Positions 10,571-20,150 of a DNA stretch of 64,000 bases are shown piece by piece; within the stretch, counting starts at the first letter, position 1, and the number at the start of each line of letters is the position of its first letter. The translations under genes were made by a program, and so were the position numbers. The notes under the pieces were generated by a model, which made no database searches, was not told the origin of the DNA, and worked only from the letters and a program-made list of their open reading frames with translations. Source of the stretch: Callorhinus ursinus (Eukaryota; Chordata; Mammalia; Carnivora; Otariidae); assembly GCF_003265705.1 (NCBI RefSeq), contig NW_020313057.1, positions 5,440,107 through 5,504,106 of the forward strand, written 5' to 3'.

Positions 10571-10958
10571 ATTAAATTTGATTTTCTAAATTTATAATTT
10601 GTGATGAGAGTAAAAGAATGGAGATCCCATCAGCTTGTAGTGGAGATTGGCATTCTTGTGTATTTCTTTCAGTAGGAGAAGTTAGTAAACAATAAAATAA
10701 GTTACTGTCAATTTGGTCTCCTGAAAGAATATTATTAGAAACAATAGAATGTGATACCATATGTTGTGGTTTATAATTCTGTTAAATTTAAGTTTTAAAA
10801 TAATTAAAATTGGGACTGCTGAGCTAGTTCTAGAATAGATTATCTGGTGTTACAAAAATCAGAAGTCTTTTCAGATCCTTTGAGAGGTTTTAACTGTCTA
10901 AAAGTGTCAGAAATTATTTTAAGGTCGTGTAGTGCCTGCAATAAAGAAAAGAAAAGTG
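10571..10958. other. Unique sequence between L1 and the inverted-repeat arm
   Basis: No repeat recognised. Near the right end 'gtgcctgcaat' (10932-10942) is echoed by 'gtgcctacaat' (10956-10966), which spans the edge of the inverted-repeat arm. Confidence 0.5.
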
Positions 10959-11017
10959 CCTACAATCTCTCAAATTCATTTGTTTTTTTCCATCCATCTG
11001 CAAAATAATTCTAAATT
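10959..11017 (-). repeat. Right arm of a perfect 59-bp inverted repeat
   Basis: This arm is the exact reverse complement of 9687-9745, with a spacer of 1213 bases. The spacer holds a diverged SINE and an old L1 piece. The near-duplicate 11-mer just outside this arm may mark the join. Confidence 0.95.
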
Positions 11018-13413
11018 TGCTTTACTTTTAACTAGACCCTGAGTTCCCTGTCAGGATGGGTTGATTATCCTTAGGCTGGCTCACCATTCATGTATATCAA
11101 GTTTTGTCACAAAAGTTAGAGGAGTCACTTGAAAGAACCTGTATTGGTTTAGCATGAGTATAAATTCTCATGCTGAGAATAAACAGCATGACTCAAGTTC
11201 CTAGAAAATGAGTTTAAAGGACAGATTTTGTGGAAATACTCCAATATACCTTTTATGTGAAACTGTGGAATTAAGACAAATTACTTTTTTTTTCCCTCTT
11301 GGATGATGTGAAAAACAAAGTTAGATTTTTTTTTCTTTTTTGTATGTCCGATGGGAGGCGATAGCATTTAGAGAAGGAGAAAGAGAATGTGCACATTTTG
11401 TCTTATGTTCTTCTGAACTGCCTTGTTGCTTAAAGAGTTCCCAGACCACCTACTTTGAGAGTAGATAGGAAGATCTACATTTCAAAGCTGTGATTAGGGG
11501 TAAAGAATCTTGAACCAGTGTATTCAGTTATAAGTAATTTCAAAGTATGTTTCTAAATAAGAACTGCTCCATGACATTTCACAGTAATTCCAATACATGC
11601 ATTGTTGCATATTTGTAAAGTATATTTATTGCTTTAGATGGTAAGGTTATAAATCCACTGTTTATAATATCCTGGCATATTTGAGGTTACTATTTTCAGT
11701 GCTAAGAAAATTCTTGATGTCTTAGGAACTTCAGTCCTTGAATACGTATTTGTTCAGCATTTTACGATTATGGGTAGGAGGGGCACACTACTTAGTACAG
11801 AGCTCTTTGATGTTGCCCTTTAGGAATTTTAAATTTAAGATAAAAAACGATATAAACAGGAACAAAAAGTCCCTGGCCAAAGAGACTAGATTCTACAAGA
11901 GTAAGTAAACTCCTGGATCATCTATGAACGTTTAATCTCCTTTGTGTGTCTGTGACGTGGGATTGCCTTCCCATGTCATCATCATTCAGCATGTTCCAGG
12001 GGTCAGCATGTTTGACCTCAGAGTTCTCTTGGAGGGAAGACTGGTCTGATAGACTCAGTGAAGCGCCATCAAGAGAGTGTATTTATAGTGAGAAACTTTC
12101 ATCGTGTATTCTAAAACTAACATGTACATTATATGTTGTTTTAGATTTTCCATACAACTTCTCATTTCCTTTGGGGTAATTGGGTTATCTGGAAATGAAA
12201 ATCATAGTATTTGCTGCATAGATAAAGAAGAAAGCATGTGGGATGGGGGTCAGGTGACAGCGTGGCAGCACTATGATTATATGCCATTGCTAATTACAGT
12301 ATACGAATCATGCTGTGTATAGAGATTTTCATTTTGTAAATTTGTATTTCTCACGTATATTCCATGACATGAGTAAAGAAGTATATAGATGGGACAAACA
12401 TTATTTCTTCAAAAAATGTTACCCTAACTTTAACCTATTTCAGAATCAGAGGTCTGTAGTATTATGCTATTTTCTTAATTGATTTAGAAGATCAAGTAAT
12501 CATCACTTCTTGTAGTTGCAAAAAGTAGTTTATCAGTTAGTGAAGAAAGCTGTACATGAGGAAGCCCAGTGCAAATTTTGTATCGAATTTTAATTTATCT
12601 GTGGAATTTTATGTATTAGGTTTGGGGAGGCACTTGTCATCCATGGATATATTGAAATATAACATTAGTATTACTTTATGCCTCCTTTTCTTTAATATAG
12701 TAATGAAGTAAGGAACATATAGTTCATATTTATACTAACACAGGGTGATGCTGAAGTGAAAAGAACCAAATATGAAAATTTTCATGTAGTATTTATGAAG
12801 TGTATTTTAAGAATACTTACAGAAAATCCCTTGAAAGGAAACGTGCCCCGCGTAGTTGGGTAGATGTCATGGCGTTGTGTGGTGAGAGAATTTTTCTTTC
12901 TATTTTGCTGCTGTTTCCAATTTTTTACAACAATGAAACCATATTTTATAATGAGGAAGATGCCCATTATTAGAGAACATTTATAGCAATAACTTTGGTC
13001 ATCTTTATTTGATAGTGTATATGAATTATTTATGTGTAATCAAAAAAAAATTTAGCAGGTGTGATGTGCTATATCTACCCTAGATAGAGTGCTTCCTTTC
13101 TAGGACTTAGTTATTTGGGAAGGTGGGAGGGAATAAGATTTTAGTAAGTGAAGACCAAGGACACCTATTAATAAATTTCTCTGTGATAATTACTTTATAC
13201 ATACTATTTGCTTTTGAGATAACTTCTTAAAGACAGAGGAAAAGATGAATGTTTTAAAGATTGGTAATTTTTTTGTATTTAGATGACACCAGAGGGTTCT
13301 TTTGGAAATAGAAAATTGTTGAAACCAAATTATTTTCATTTCCTTTTAGAAAATTTTATTTTAAATGCTGACGTTTAGAAAAGATGTTTTTTTTCTCTTT
13401 GTTTTCTCACCAG
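11018..13413. other. Long repeat-poor unique stretch
   Basis: About 2.4 kb with no recognisable SINE, LINE or DNA transposon, which is unusual for this window. It contains scattered T-runs only. Open frames of 60-77 codons at 11946-12322 and 12782-12967 have no visible domain. If the locus is intronic, this is where conserved non-coding sequence could sit. Confidence 0.5.
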
Positions 13414-13494
13414 GACATGTATTCTTCTGAGAAGCCTTGGGCAGCAGATTTTGGTTTACTCTCCGATTGGGACAGCCTACATTTCCAGTCATGA
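13414..13494 (+). CDS. Candidate internal exon of an unidentified gene
   Basis: A pyrimidine-rich tract at 13387-13410 ends in 'ctcaccag', and the segment that follows ends at a near-perfect donor, ATGA then GTAAGT. The length is 81 bases, a multiple of three. Two of three frames are usable. The frame starting at 13415 is open throughout (translated TCILLRSLGQQILVYSPIGT and onward). The frame starting at 13414 is open until a TGA that is the last codon before the donor. It lies in the most repeat-poor part of the window. I do not recognise the protein. Chance splice-like signals are common in mammalian introns, so this stays a candidate. Confidence 0.3.
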   Translation, partial: DMYSSEKPWAADFGLLSDWDSLHFQS

Positions 13495-14760
13495 GTAAGT
13501 GTCCGTCTTTGTTTCATTTCAGGGGCCTCAGGAGCTTTTGTGGAGTACTCAAAAAAAAAAAAAAGTTTGTTATGGGACAAACTGGAATTATGTCACTTCG
13601 TCAGAGGTTGGATAATCTGGTTCAGCCCAATTGTGCACCTGTCTCTCTGGAAACAAGGAGATCCTTTCTGATGTTTCATTTATTCGGAGAAGTTAGATGT
13701 GCTGAGGAAATCTGTGTCGTTAGTTTCTTGGCTGATTTAGTTCTGTTACCCAAAATATTCTGTTGACTTAGTCACTGGAAAGGGACTCGTTAGAAATGTG
13801 AAGAGGGAAACAGACTCATATATATAGACGACAGACTAGTGGTTGCCAGAGGAGAAGTGGGTGGGGGAAAAAGAAAGAAATAATGAAGAGGGAAAATTTA
13901 AATTGACCATAATTATCAGAGGTTTAATTGTGTGAAGCTTAATCATTGGATAACATGGTATTATATTTAAGCAAAAAAATAATCTCTTTGTTAATGTCTT
14001 TGGTGGAATGAGAACCAAGTCTATCCTATAAGACTTAGCAAATTTGATACAGATTTTATCTTCTCAGTTGTAAAGGGATTGTACTATATGTAATATTTTC
14101 TGCCATTCCAATCCACTTTTTCCTGTGAAGAGGAGAGCTGGATTTTACTATTTTGTATTAACTGTTTACTTTTAGAGAGTGAGGAAAGAGTTAAGATTTT
14201 TACTCTGTGATCATATGACAGTTTGATGTACTTTTTTAAAAAAAGTACAGAGTTTTTGATTATGGGAACTTTGGAATAGAGTGAGCATTTCCTTCTGGAA
14301 TATAATGTTAGTTTAAAAATTTTCACATGTAATTCATAATGATTATATTTACCTTAATATGAATAGTTACTCTTATCGATTGAAATAATTAGGCAGTTGA
14401 TAAATGAAAGTGGCGCTGTTACTGTGAAATCTTTGAGTGCTTTCTACTAAGAATAATATTGCAAGACGTGCACTTTGATTTTCGAGACTTTTCAGTGGGC
14501 TACTTTTTCAGTGGTGTACTTTGAATAAACCAGGACAGTTGCTAGATGAGTTCAAATACAGATTGAAGAAGAAGCAGCTTTTGATATTTCAGCTCCATTC
14601 ATACGAAATTTTGTGAGAACGTTTCTCTAACATAAAGTGCCAACTCATAGTAAAGATGGTAATATGAGTTTATGAAAACTAAGAAATGTCCGACATTTTA
14701 ACTTAAAAATGCTTACTACATTTTGGGAAATGTACATTTTACTTTGTAATCTTAGTTGTT
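13495..14760. other. Unique sequence
   Basis: No repeat recognised. It includes a 21-base near-palindrome at 14228-14248 (GTAC, T6, A7, GTAC), which is AT-driven and probably incidental. Confidence 0.5.
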
Positions 14761-14994
14761 CAGTTAGCATCACTGTTTTTTTGTTTTTGTTTTTTTAAAG
14801 ATTTTATTTATTTATTTGACACAGAGATAGAGAGCATAAGTAGGCAGAGCGGCAGGCAGAGGGAGAAGCAGACTCCCCGCTGAGCAGGGAGCCCGATGCG
14901 GAACTTGATCCCAGGACCCGGGGATCACGACCTGAGCTGAAGGCAGACGTTTAACTGACTGAGCCACCCAGGCGCCCCAGTTAGCATCACTGTT
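14761..14994 (-). mobile_element. Can-SINE (minus) with perfect 17-bp target duplication
   Basis: The body at 14778-14977 is flanked by cagttagcatcactgtt at 14761-14777 and 14978-14994; the first base of the second copy is shared with the SINE head. It has the 'ggcagagcggcaggcagagg' variant. Confidence 0.97.
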
Positions 14995-15179
14995 ACAGAG
15001 TTCTTTGAGGACAGGTGCCCTGTGTCTTTTATTTTTGAATCTCAGCGTCTAACAGTGTCCTGTACACTGCTGCCCCTAAAAATTCCGAGCCCTGTGCTGA
15101 CAAAGGCAGAGGTGAGGGATAGCTCGTTAGGCGACTCATAATAAACTATCTGAACCACATACAGGTTTTTACTTGTGAA

Positions 15180-15460
15180 TTACAATGCCTGTATTTCGTT
15201 TGTAAGTTTTTTAATCGGTTCTTTTTTAATATCCACTAGTTCTTTTTTTGTTTCTGCTTGTTTTTATTTAAAAAATTTTGATTCTTTTATTATTCTTTTA
15301 TCTCCTTGTGGATCTTTTATGTGCTTATTTTGAAGTCTTTTTCAGATCACTTGATTATTATTATTTTTTTTATTTTGTCTCCAGTGAATTTATATTGTGG
15401 TTGTTGATACTGTTGGTGTTTTCATCATGTTCTGCAATCTTGCAGGCTCAGTCTGATGAA
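15180..15460 (-). mobile_element. Probable L1-type LINE fragment (antisense)
   Basis: The T-rich text 'ttctttttttgtttctgctt' through 'gtttttttatttt'-like runs to 'tgttggtgttttcatcatg' resembles the antisense L1 5' side, as at 1-1170. The match is loose. Confidence 0.35.
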
Positions 15461-16234
15461 AATTCTTTCTCTTTCTCCTGTGTCTTTGTCTTTTTGCGAT
15501 TTTCCCTGCCCGTCTGGCAGCTTTGCAGTTGTCTCTGCCTGCCTTTGGAGTTCCCAGATCAGAATCAGGTCTTGTGTTAGTGGATCAGAGCACCAGCGCC
15601 GTGGTGATGCTGGTGATATCACAGATTCTCTCACTCAGTCAGCTGGCATTAGGTCAGCAGCTTCCTCTGCGGTAACTTCAGCACGCTTAGCAGAAGCCCT
15701 TTGCAGTCTAGTTTTGTAATCCAGGACGAGTGCCACCCCTGTCCCTGGTTTTAAGCAAGGAGCCTGGCTACTGACCCTGCTTCACCCGGAACTCTTTCAT
15801 GTACAGTTACCCCATGGGATTTACTTCCTGCTGCCTTTTCCTGCTTTGGGGCCTTGCACTGTGTTCCTGTTAGATTTCTGATCTAGAGATGTCGAACGTG
15901 TTTTGGGGCATAGGTAGGTCATTTTAGTGACTTGTTTTTGTATTTTTTTCTGTTATTTTCTCTGTGTTTGTTGTGAAGACAAGGGAGACGCAAAGATTGA
16001 ACATGCCATTGGAGGTTTATGACCACGAAGTCCAAGCTTCTTATTTCACATTGAAGATTACAAAGGCCCAAACAGTTTCCGCTTAGTCCCCTAGCTCCCA
16101 GTGTTCCTCTTTGTCCTCCTTGCGTCACTTTCCTCGCGAGCCGAGCCCCGTCGTGCTCCCTCCCTGTAGCAGCCTGCTTGCCTCACTCTAGTTCCCATCC
16201 TGCTGGTTTAGAGTCACGTGGTTGTTCGTTCTCG
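15461..16234. other. Unique, less AT-rich sequence
   Basis: This stretch is somewhat richer in G+C than its surroundings. Overlapping open frames on both strands (69-100 codons) have no splice support that I can defend. Confidence 0.4.
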
Positions 16235-16332
16235 TCTTCACGTAATGTGTAAGATCCTTGGGGGCAAAAATTTCTATTACTAGTGCTAAACACTTTTCCT
16301 GGTACTTAATAGGTGCTCAATAAATAATGCAT
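16235..16332 (+). mobile_element. L2 LINE 3' end
   Basis: 'taagatccttgggggc' then 'cctggtacttaataggtgct' and 'caataaataatg' is the L2 3' terminus in sense orientation. Confidence 0.65.
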
Positions 16333-16381
16333 GCGGTGATTAACATAACAATAAAAAAATAAAAAAAATAAATAATGCATG
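16319..16381 (+). mobile_element. Ultra-short L1 insertion with perfect 15-bp target duplication
   Basis: aataaataatgcatg occurs at 16319-16333 and again at 16367-16381. Between them are only 33 bases, 'cggtgattaacataacaata' plus an A-rich tail. That is the last ~20 bases of the carnivore L1 3' end followed by poly-A, so it is an extreme 5'-truncation. Confidence 0.88.
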
Positions 16382-16439
16382 GCTTTGGGTGTTCCCAAGT
16401 AACATCCTTTAGTATGGGGTAGCTGTTCCATGTGTTATT

Positions 16440-16830
16440 ATTTTTAGGTGAAATTTAAGCTGATCCCATGTGAAGGGAGATTGAGGGGCGGGGTGGGGGC
16501 AGGGAGTGTGCGTGCGTGCGTGTGTGCGCGTGTGCGTGCGTGTGCGTGCACGCGTGCGTGCGTGTGCGCGTGTGTGTGGAGTGTGGCATAGGATAGAGTG
16601 TTCCGAGGAAGTGGAGCAGTGTGAGAAAGGCATGAAGACGTGACTACACGTAGTTGAGCATTTAGGGGCATAGAGATGAGGAATGACAGAGAGACGGGGA
16701 GAGAGAAAGCTGGAGGAGGTGCAGTCAGAGTCTGGGGCAGGGCCGTTCCAGGAAGTCTGCATTTCACCCTGTGGGGCTTAAGGAGCTGTTAAAGGATTTC
16801 AGTTAGGGGAGCAACTGAAGATTTCGTTAT
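16440..16830 (-). mobile_element. L2 LINE fragment (antisense) around a GT/GC tract
   Basis: 'ttaaaggatttcagttaggg' then 'gagcaactgaag' and 'aaaattactctgac' is the antisense of a well-known L2 segment. The simple tract at 16506-16578 lies inside it. The overlapping minus-strand frames of 107 and 117 codons are products of the tract and L2, not genes. Confidence 0.6.
16506..16578. repeat. Alternating (GT/GC)n tract, CpG-bearing
   Basis: About 73 bases of strictly alternating purine-pyrimidine, mixing GTGTG and GTGCGTGCG units. Such tracts are prone to left-handed Z-DNA. The many CpG steps are notable in mammalian DNA. Confidence 0.95.
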
Positions 16831-17877
16831 AGAAAAATTACTCTGACAAATAGACATTTTGGTTAGATATAAGTTAAAAAAGATTGGTTACAGGCAGTAT
16901 TTGCCTCCTCCTAGCTTTTTTCTTAGTTTTCAGCCCATTTTAGACTTTCTTTGAAATAGACTGTGAGTTGCTTTTCTTATTCTTACCAGTGTGATGGCTT
17001 TTTCTACTGACAGAAGTCATTCGTGAGTAGACCACTGTAGCCATAGGTTAGGGAGTGTTACAGTGTCTCTGTTGTGCTGCAGTTTCTAGGGGGTTGTAAG
17101 TTTTTAAAAAGGTGGGAACTGAGTTCAGTTTTTGAAAAGAAGAATAGTGAAGAATCATGGTACAGGTTAAAAAATAGGAAGATAACATCATTAAAGTCCA
17201 GATAGACTTTCCAAACCTAGACTTGGGTGAGAATGATGGGTAACTACAGTTTTTTCTTTTCCAATATTTCTTTAGAGATGAAAAGAAAGGTTGATACTTA
17301 TATCTGGGTGGGTTTCTCTCAGAAGCATTTCCTAACCCTTCCTGTGTCATGAAGCACGTAGGACGTGGTAGAAGTTGTACTGCATGTGGGGTAAACTGAT
17401 GGCGCTGTTTGGGGCTCAGGACTGGCTCTGACACCTTAGACCAGGCTGCTACTTGTGCTCAACTGTCCTGAAAGCAGCGGGGATCCCTTTCTCTGCACAC
17501 CCTGACACCCCGGTTGGGGTGCCCCAGCTAAAGCCTAGAGAATTGCTTAAATGTTTTAAGATGTTTTTCAGCTTTTAGTTTAGATTTTTATATATTCTGC
17601 CCAGTTCTGAGGCTAGATATTTATCTGGTGGAAAATGTATTATATGGTGCTGCTATGAGTTGTGCGTTTCGTTGTGCATTGTTGACTTTATTACAATCCA
17701 CAAAAAGCCTTTTGATTTTCAGTGCTTCAATTTTTTTTTCTTCTGTATTTGCATATGTTGCAATGTTAAACACTTGTCAAGGTTTTTTTTTGCAAAATTT
17801 TGTTTTATCAGATGGTGCCAAAGATGAGGTATTTATATGAAAATTGTTATATTTAAACTGTGGCTATAATTTGAAAT
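16831..17877. other. Unique sequence
   Basis: No repeat recognised. A 128-codon minus-strand frame at 17048-17434 is the longest frame outside repeats. It has no recognised domain and I see no supporting splice or promoter signal. Confidence 0.4.
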
Positions 17878-18108
17878 GGATCTCTTAGATCTTTTTTTTT
17901 TTTTAAGATTTTTTATTTATTTATTTGTCAGAGAGAGAGAGCACAAGCAGAGAAAGCGGCAGGTGGAGGCAGAGGGAGAAGCAGGCTCCCCACTGAGTGG
18001 GGAGTCCGATGCGGGACTCGATCCCAGGACCCTGGGATCACAATCTGAGCCAAAGGCAGACGCTCAACCGACTGAGCCACCCAGGCATCCCGGACCTCTT
18101 AGATCTTT
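17878..18108 (-). mobile_element. Can-SINE (minus) with 17-bp target duplication
   Basis: The body at 17895-18091 is flanked by ggatctcttagatcttt (17878-17894) and ggacctcttagatcttt (18092-18108), one mismatch. Confidence 0.97.
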
Positions 18109-19057
18109 AATGGAGATTGTAACAACAGGAGTAGTTCTTGTAAAAAAGCATTGCTCAGCAATTTCAAATGATTATTTTGGTGGAATGGGTTAAACAAAAA
18201 CAAGCCAAAAAAACACCAAAACCCAAAAATGATTATTTAAGGTACTATTTAGTTTTATTTTAATGTCTTTTAACTTGAAAAAATAAAGCTTATCTGCTCT
18301 ACTATTTTTAAATTTTATCTTACATATTTTATTTCACTTTCTTCAGGAAACTTTTGCTCTGTAACTAATAATGACTTATTTTCTAAGAGGATTTCTGTGT
18401 CAATTTTCTTCTGACTTGGCAATCCAGGAGTGAATCTCTTGCATTGGAGTGTTTGATCCTGCCCTTTGGCCTAAATAAAGGAGTGAGTTTTTTGAGGTCA
18501 CTTCTGAATATGAAACATTTCTCATTTAACTGAGGAAAAAGTAATGGCAGTGAATAATTTGGGATGTAGTATATTTATGGCTTTCTAATAGAGTAGGAAC
18601 AAATACCTTCACTCTGTGGAGCAGTAGACTAAAAGTTCATGCTGAAGTGAAAACAGTTTAATATTTGTTAGAACAGGTAATGTTATAAAGCAGTGAGTAG
18701 ATTACTGAGTCCCTCAGTGGTGGCATAAGGATTCTTCTGAGTCTTATTAATGCAATGAATAATACAAGGCTTTCCCTAAGTATTGGCTAAAATTTCTGTC
18801 TAGGATAATTATGTAGATATATATCTTGTTTTATGGAATAGCTGTGTACCTTAGAAGTTGGGCAGAGGTTAAAGAAAAGAAAACTTAAGTTGAATTGTAT
18901 TTTGAATACTGGGATATTTGCATTTAACAGAATCTTGAAAGAAATCCCTTTGTAAAGTATAGGTATCTATTTGTTGTATTAAGACTCATTTATGTTTGAT
19001 AAGTTTGGATTTTGGAAGATAAAGTTTTAAATGTTAACCATTCTTAAAGTGAATATA
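18109..19057. other. Unique AT-rich sequence
   Basis: I see no repeat, exon or RNA gene here. Confidence 0.45.
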
Positions 19058-19519
19058 TACTTGACTCTTGAACAACACGGGTTTGAACAGTGCCAGTCCA
19101 CTTATAACATGGAATTTTTGGATAAATTCAATATAGGACTGTATGGTGACAGATGGTAGGTACCCTTGTGGTGAGCATAGCATAATGTAGAGTTAAAGTT
19201 GTCTGATCACTGTATTGTACACTTGAAACTAATGTAACATTATGTGTCAACTCTACTTAAAAAAAATACAGTGCAGTACTCTGTATTTTCCTCATGATTT
19301 TCATAGTAACGGTTTTGTTTCTCTGGCTTACTTTATGGTAGGAATATGGCATACAGTACATATGATGAGGTATATGTTAATGAACTCTTCATCTGTAAGG
19401 CTTCTACTCAAGAGTACACTATTAGTAGTTAAGTTTTTGGGGAGTCAGAAGTTATAGGCAGATTTTCAACTGTGTCAGGGTTCGGTACCCTTAACTCCCG
19501 CCTGTTCAAGGGTCAACTG
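19058..19519. mobile_element. MER8/MER2-like Tigger MITE, split by an L1 insertion
   Basis: The left end 'acttgactcttgaacaacac' and right end 'ttcaagggtcaactg' are inverted termini of the Tigger (pogo, Tc1/mariner) class. TA dinucleotides flank both ends (19056-19057 and 19520-19521), as this class requires. It has no transposase and would have been mobilised by a full-length relative such as that at 40655. An L1 tail sits at about 19143-19265. Confidence 0.88.
19143..19265 (+). mobile_element. L1 3' end fragment nested in the Tigger MITE
   Basis: 'gtattgtacacttgaaacta' then 'atgtaacattatgtgtcaac' and a poly-A run is a known carnivore/mammal L1 3' terminus. The flanks 'atataggactgta' and 'atacagtgcagta' are a plausible diverged 13-base target duplication. 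Confidence 0.75.
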
Positions 19520-19521
19520 TA

Positions 19522-19954
19522 AAATCAGAATTTTAATTGGGGGGGGGGATTTGGAAGTGGATAGAGACTTTCTGGTTGTCATAGTTACTGGGGAGACCTG
19601 CTGGCATATAGTGGGCAGGGCCAGGTACAGTGTATAATAGTTCCTGTTGAGAAACAGCATCTAAGTTATCAGAACCATGGCAGCAGTACATGGTAGGAAA
19701 GGTGATGAAGAATGCCAACAAAAACTGCTTCTCAGACAATTCATTAGATCAGTTTCTTAGTTTAAGGTACTTCATCGTGTTAATACTGACCATTGAAAAT
19801 GGAATATACTTAACTGTTAGCTAATTTATCATCTTTTTGACCACTTGCTGCAGAAGAGTAATTCTTAGTTTGATACTGTGGGAAATTTAATATGAATTTA
19901 AAGTAATGTTATATAGTATTAAGTTTTTGTTAGGAGATGATTCGCATTATCTTG
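19522..19954. other. Unique sequence
   Basis: No repeat recognised apart from a 10-base G run at 19539-19548. Confidence 0.45.
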
Positions 19955-20150
19955 TATCTTTTTGTTTTGATATGTTTTCAAACTTGTAACAAGAAAAGTT
20001 GTAAAAATAGGACCCAAATTCTTCACATACTTTTTATTCGATTTACCAATTGTTTACACTTTGTCCTTTTGATTCTTTCTTGCTCTCCCTCTCTCTCTCT
20101 TCCTCTGTCACATACACTCACACATCTATATATATATGTATATAAAAAAT
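19955..20150 (-). mobile_element. Old L1M 3' UTR fragment (antisense)
   Basis: 'aaagttgtaaaaataggacc' then 'gatttaccaattgtttacac' and a CT-rich stretch match antisense L1M 3' UTR text. The short (TA)n near 20128-20143 is part of it. Confidence 0.6.

Noticed and set aside
14228..14248. 21-base near-palindrome GTAC-T6-A7-GTAC
   Set aside because: Such AT-driven palindromes arise often by chance in sequence of this composition.
15719..16260. Possible CpG island or promoter in a less AT-rich stretch
   Set aside because: CpG is sparse outside the few sites near 16130-16150, and no TATA/initiator arrangement or exon follows.
16409..16767. 107- and 117-codon minus-strand frames with H/T/R-rich repeats
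   Set aside because: The repeats are translations of the GT/GC simple tract within an L2 fragment.
17048..17434. 128-codon minus-strand frame outside repeats
   Set aside because: Considered as a possible pseudogene, but no recognisable protein, no poly-A or target duplication, and no splice signals were visible.
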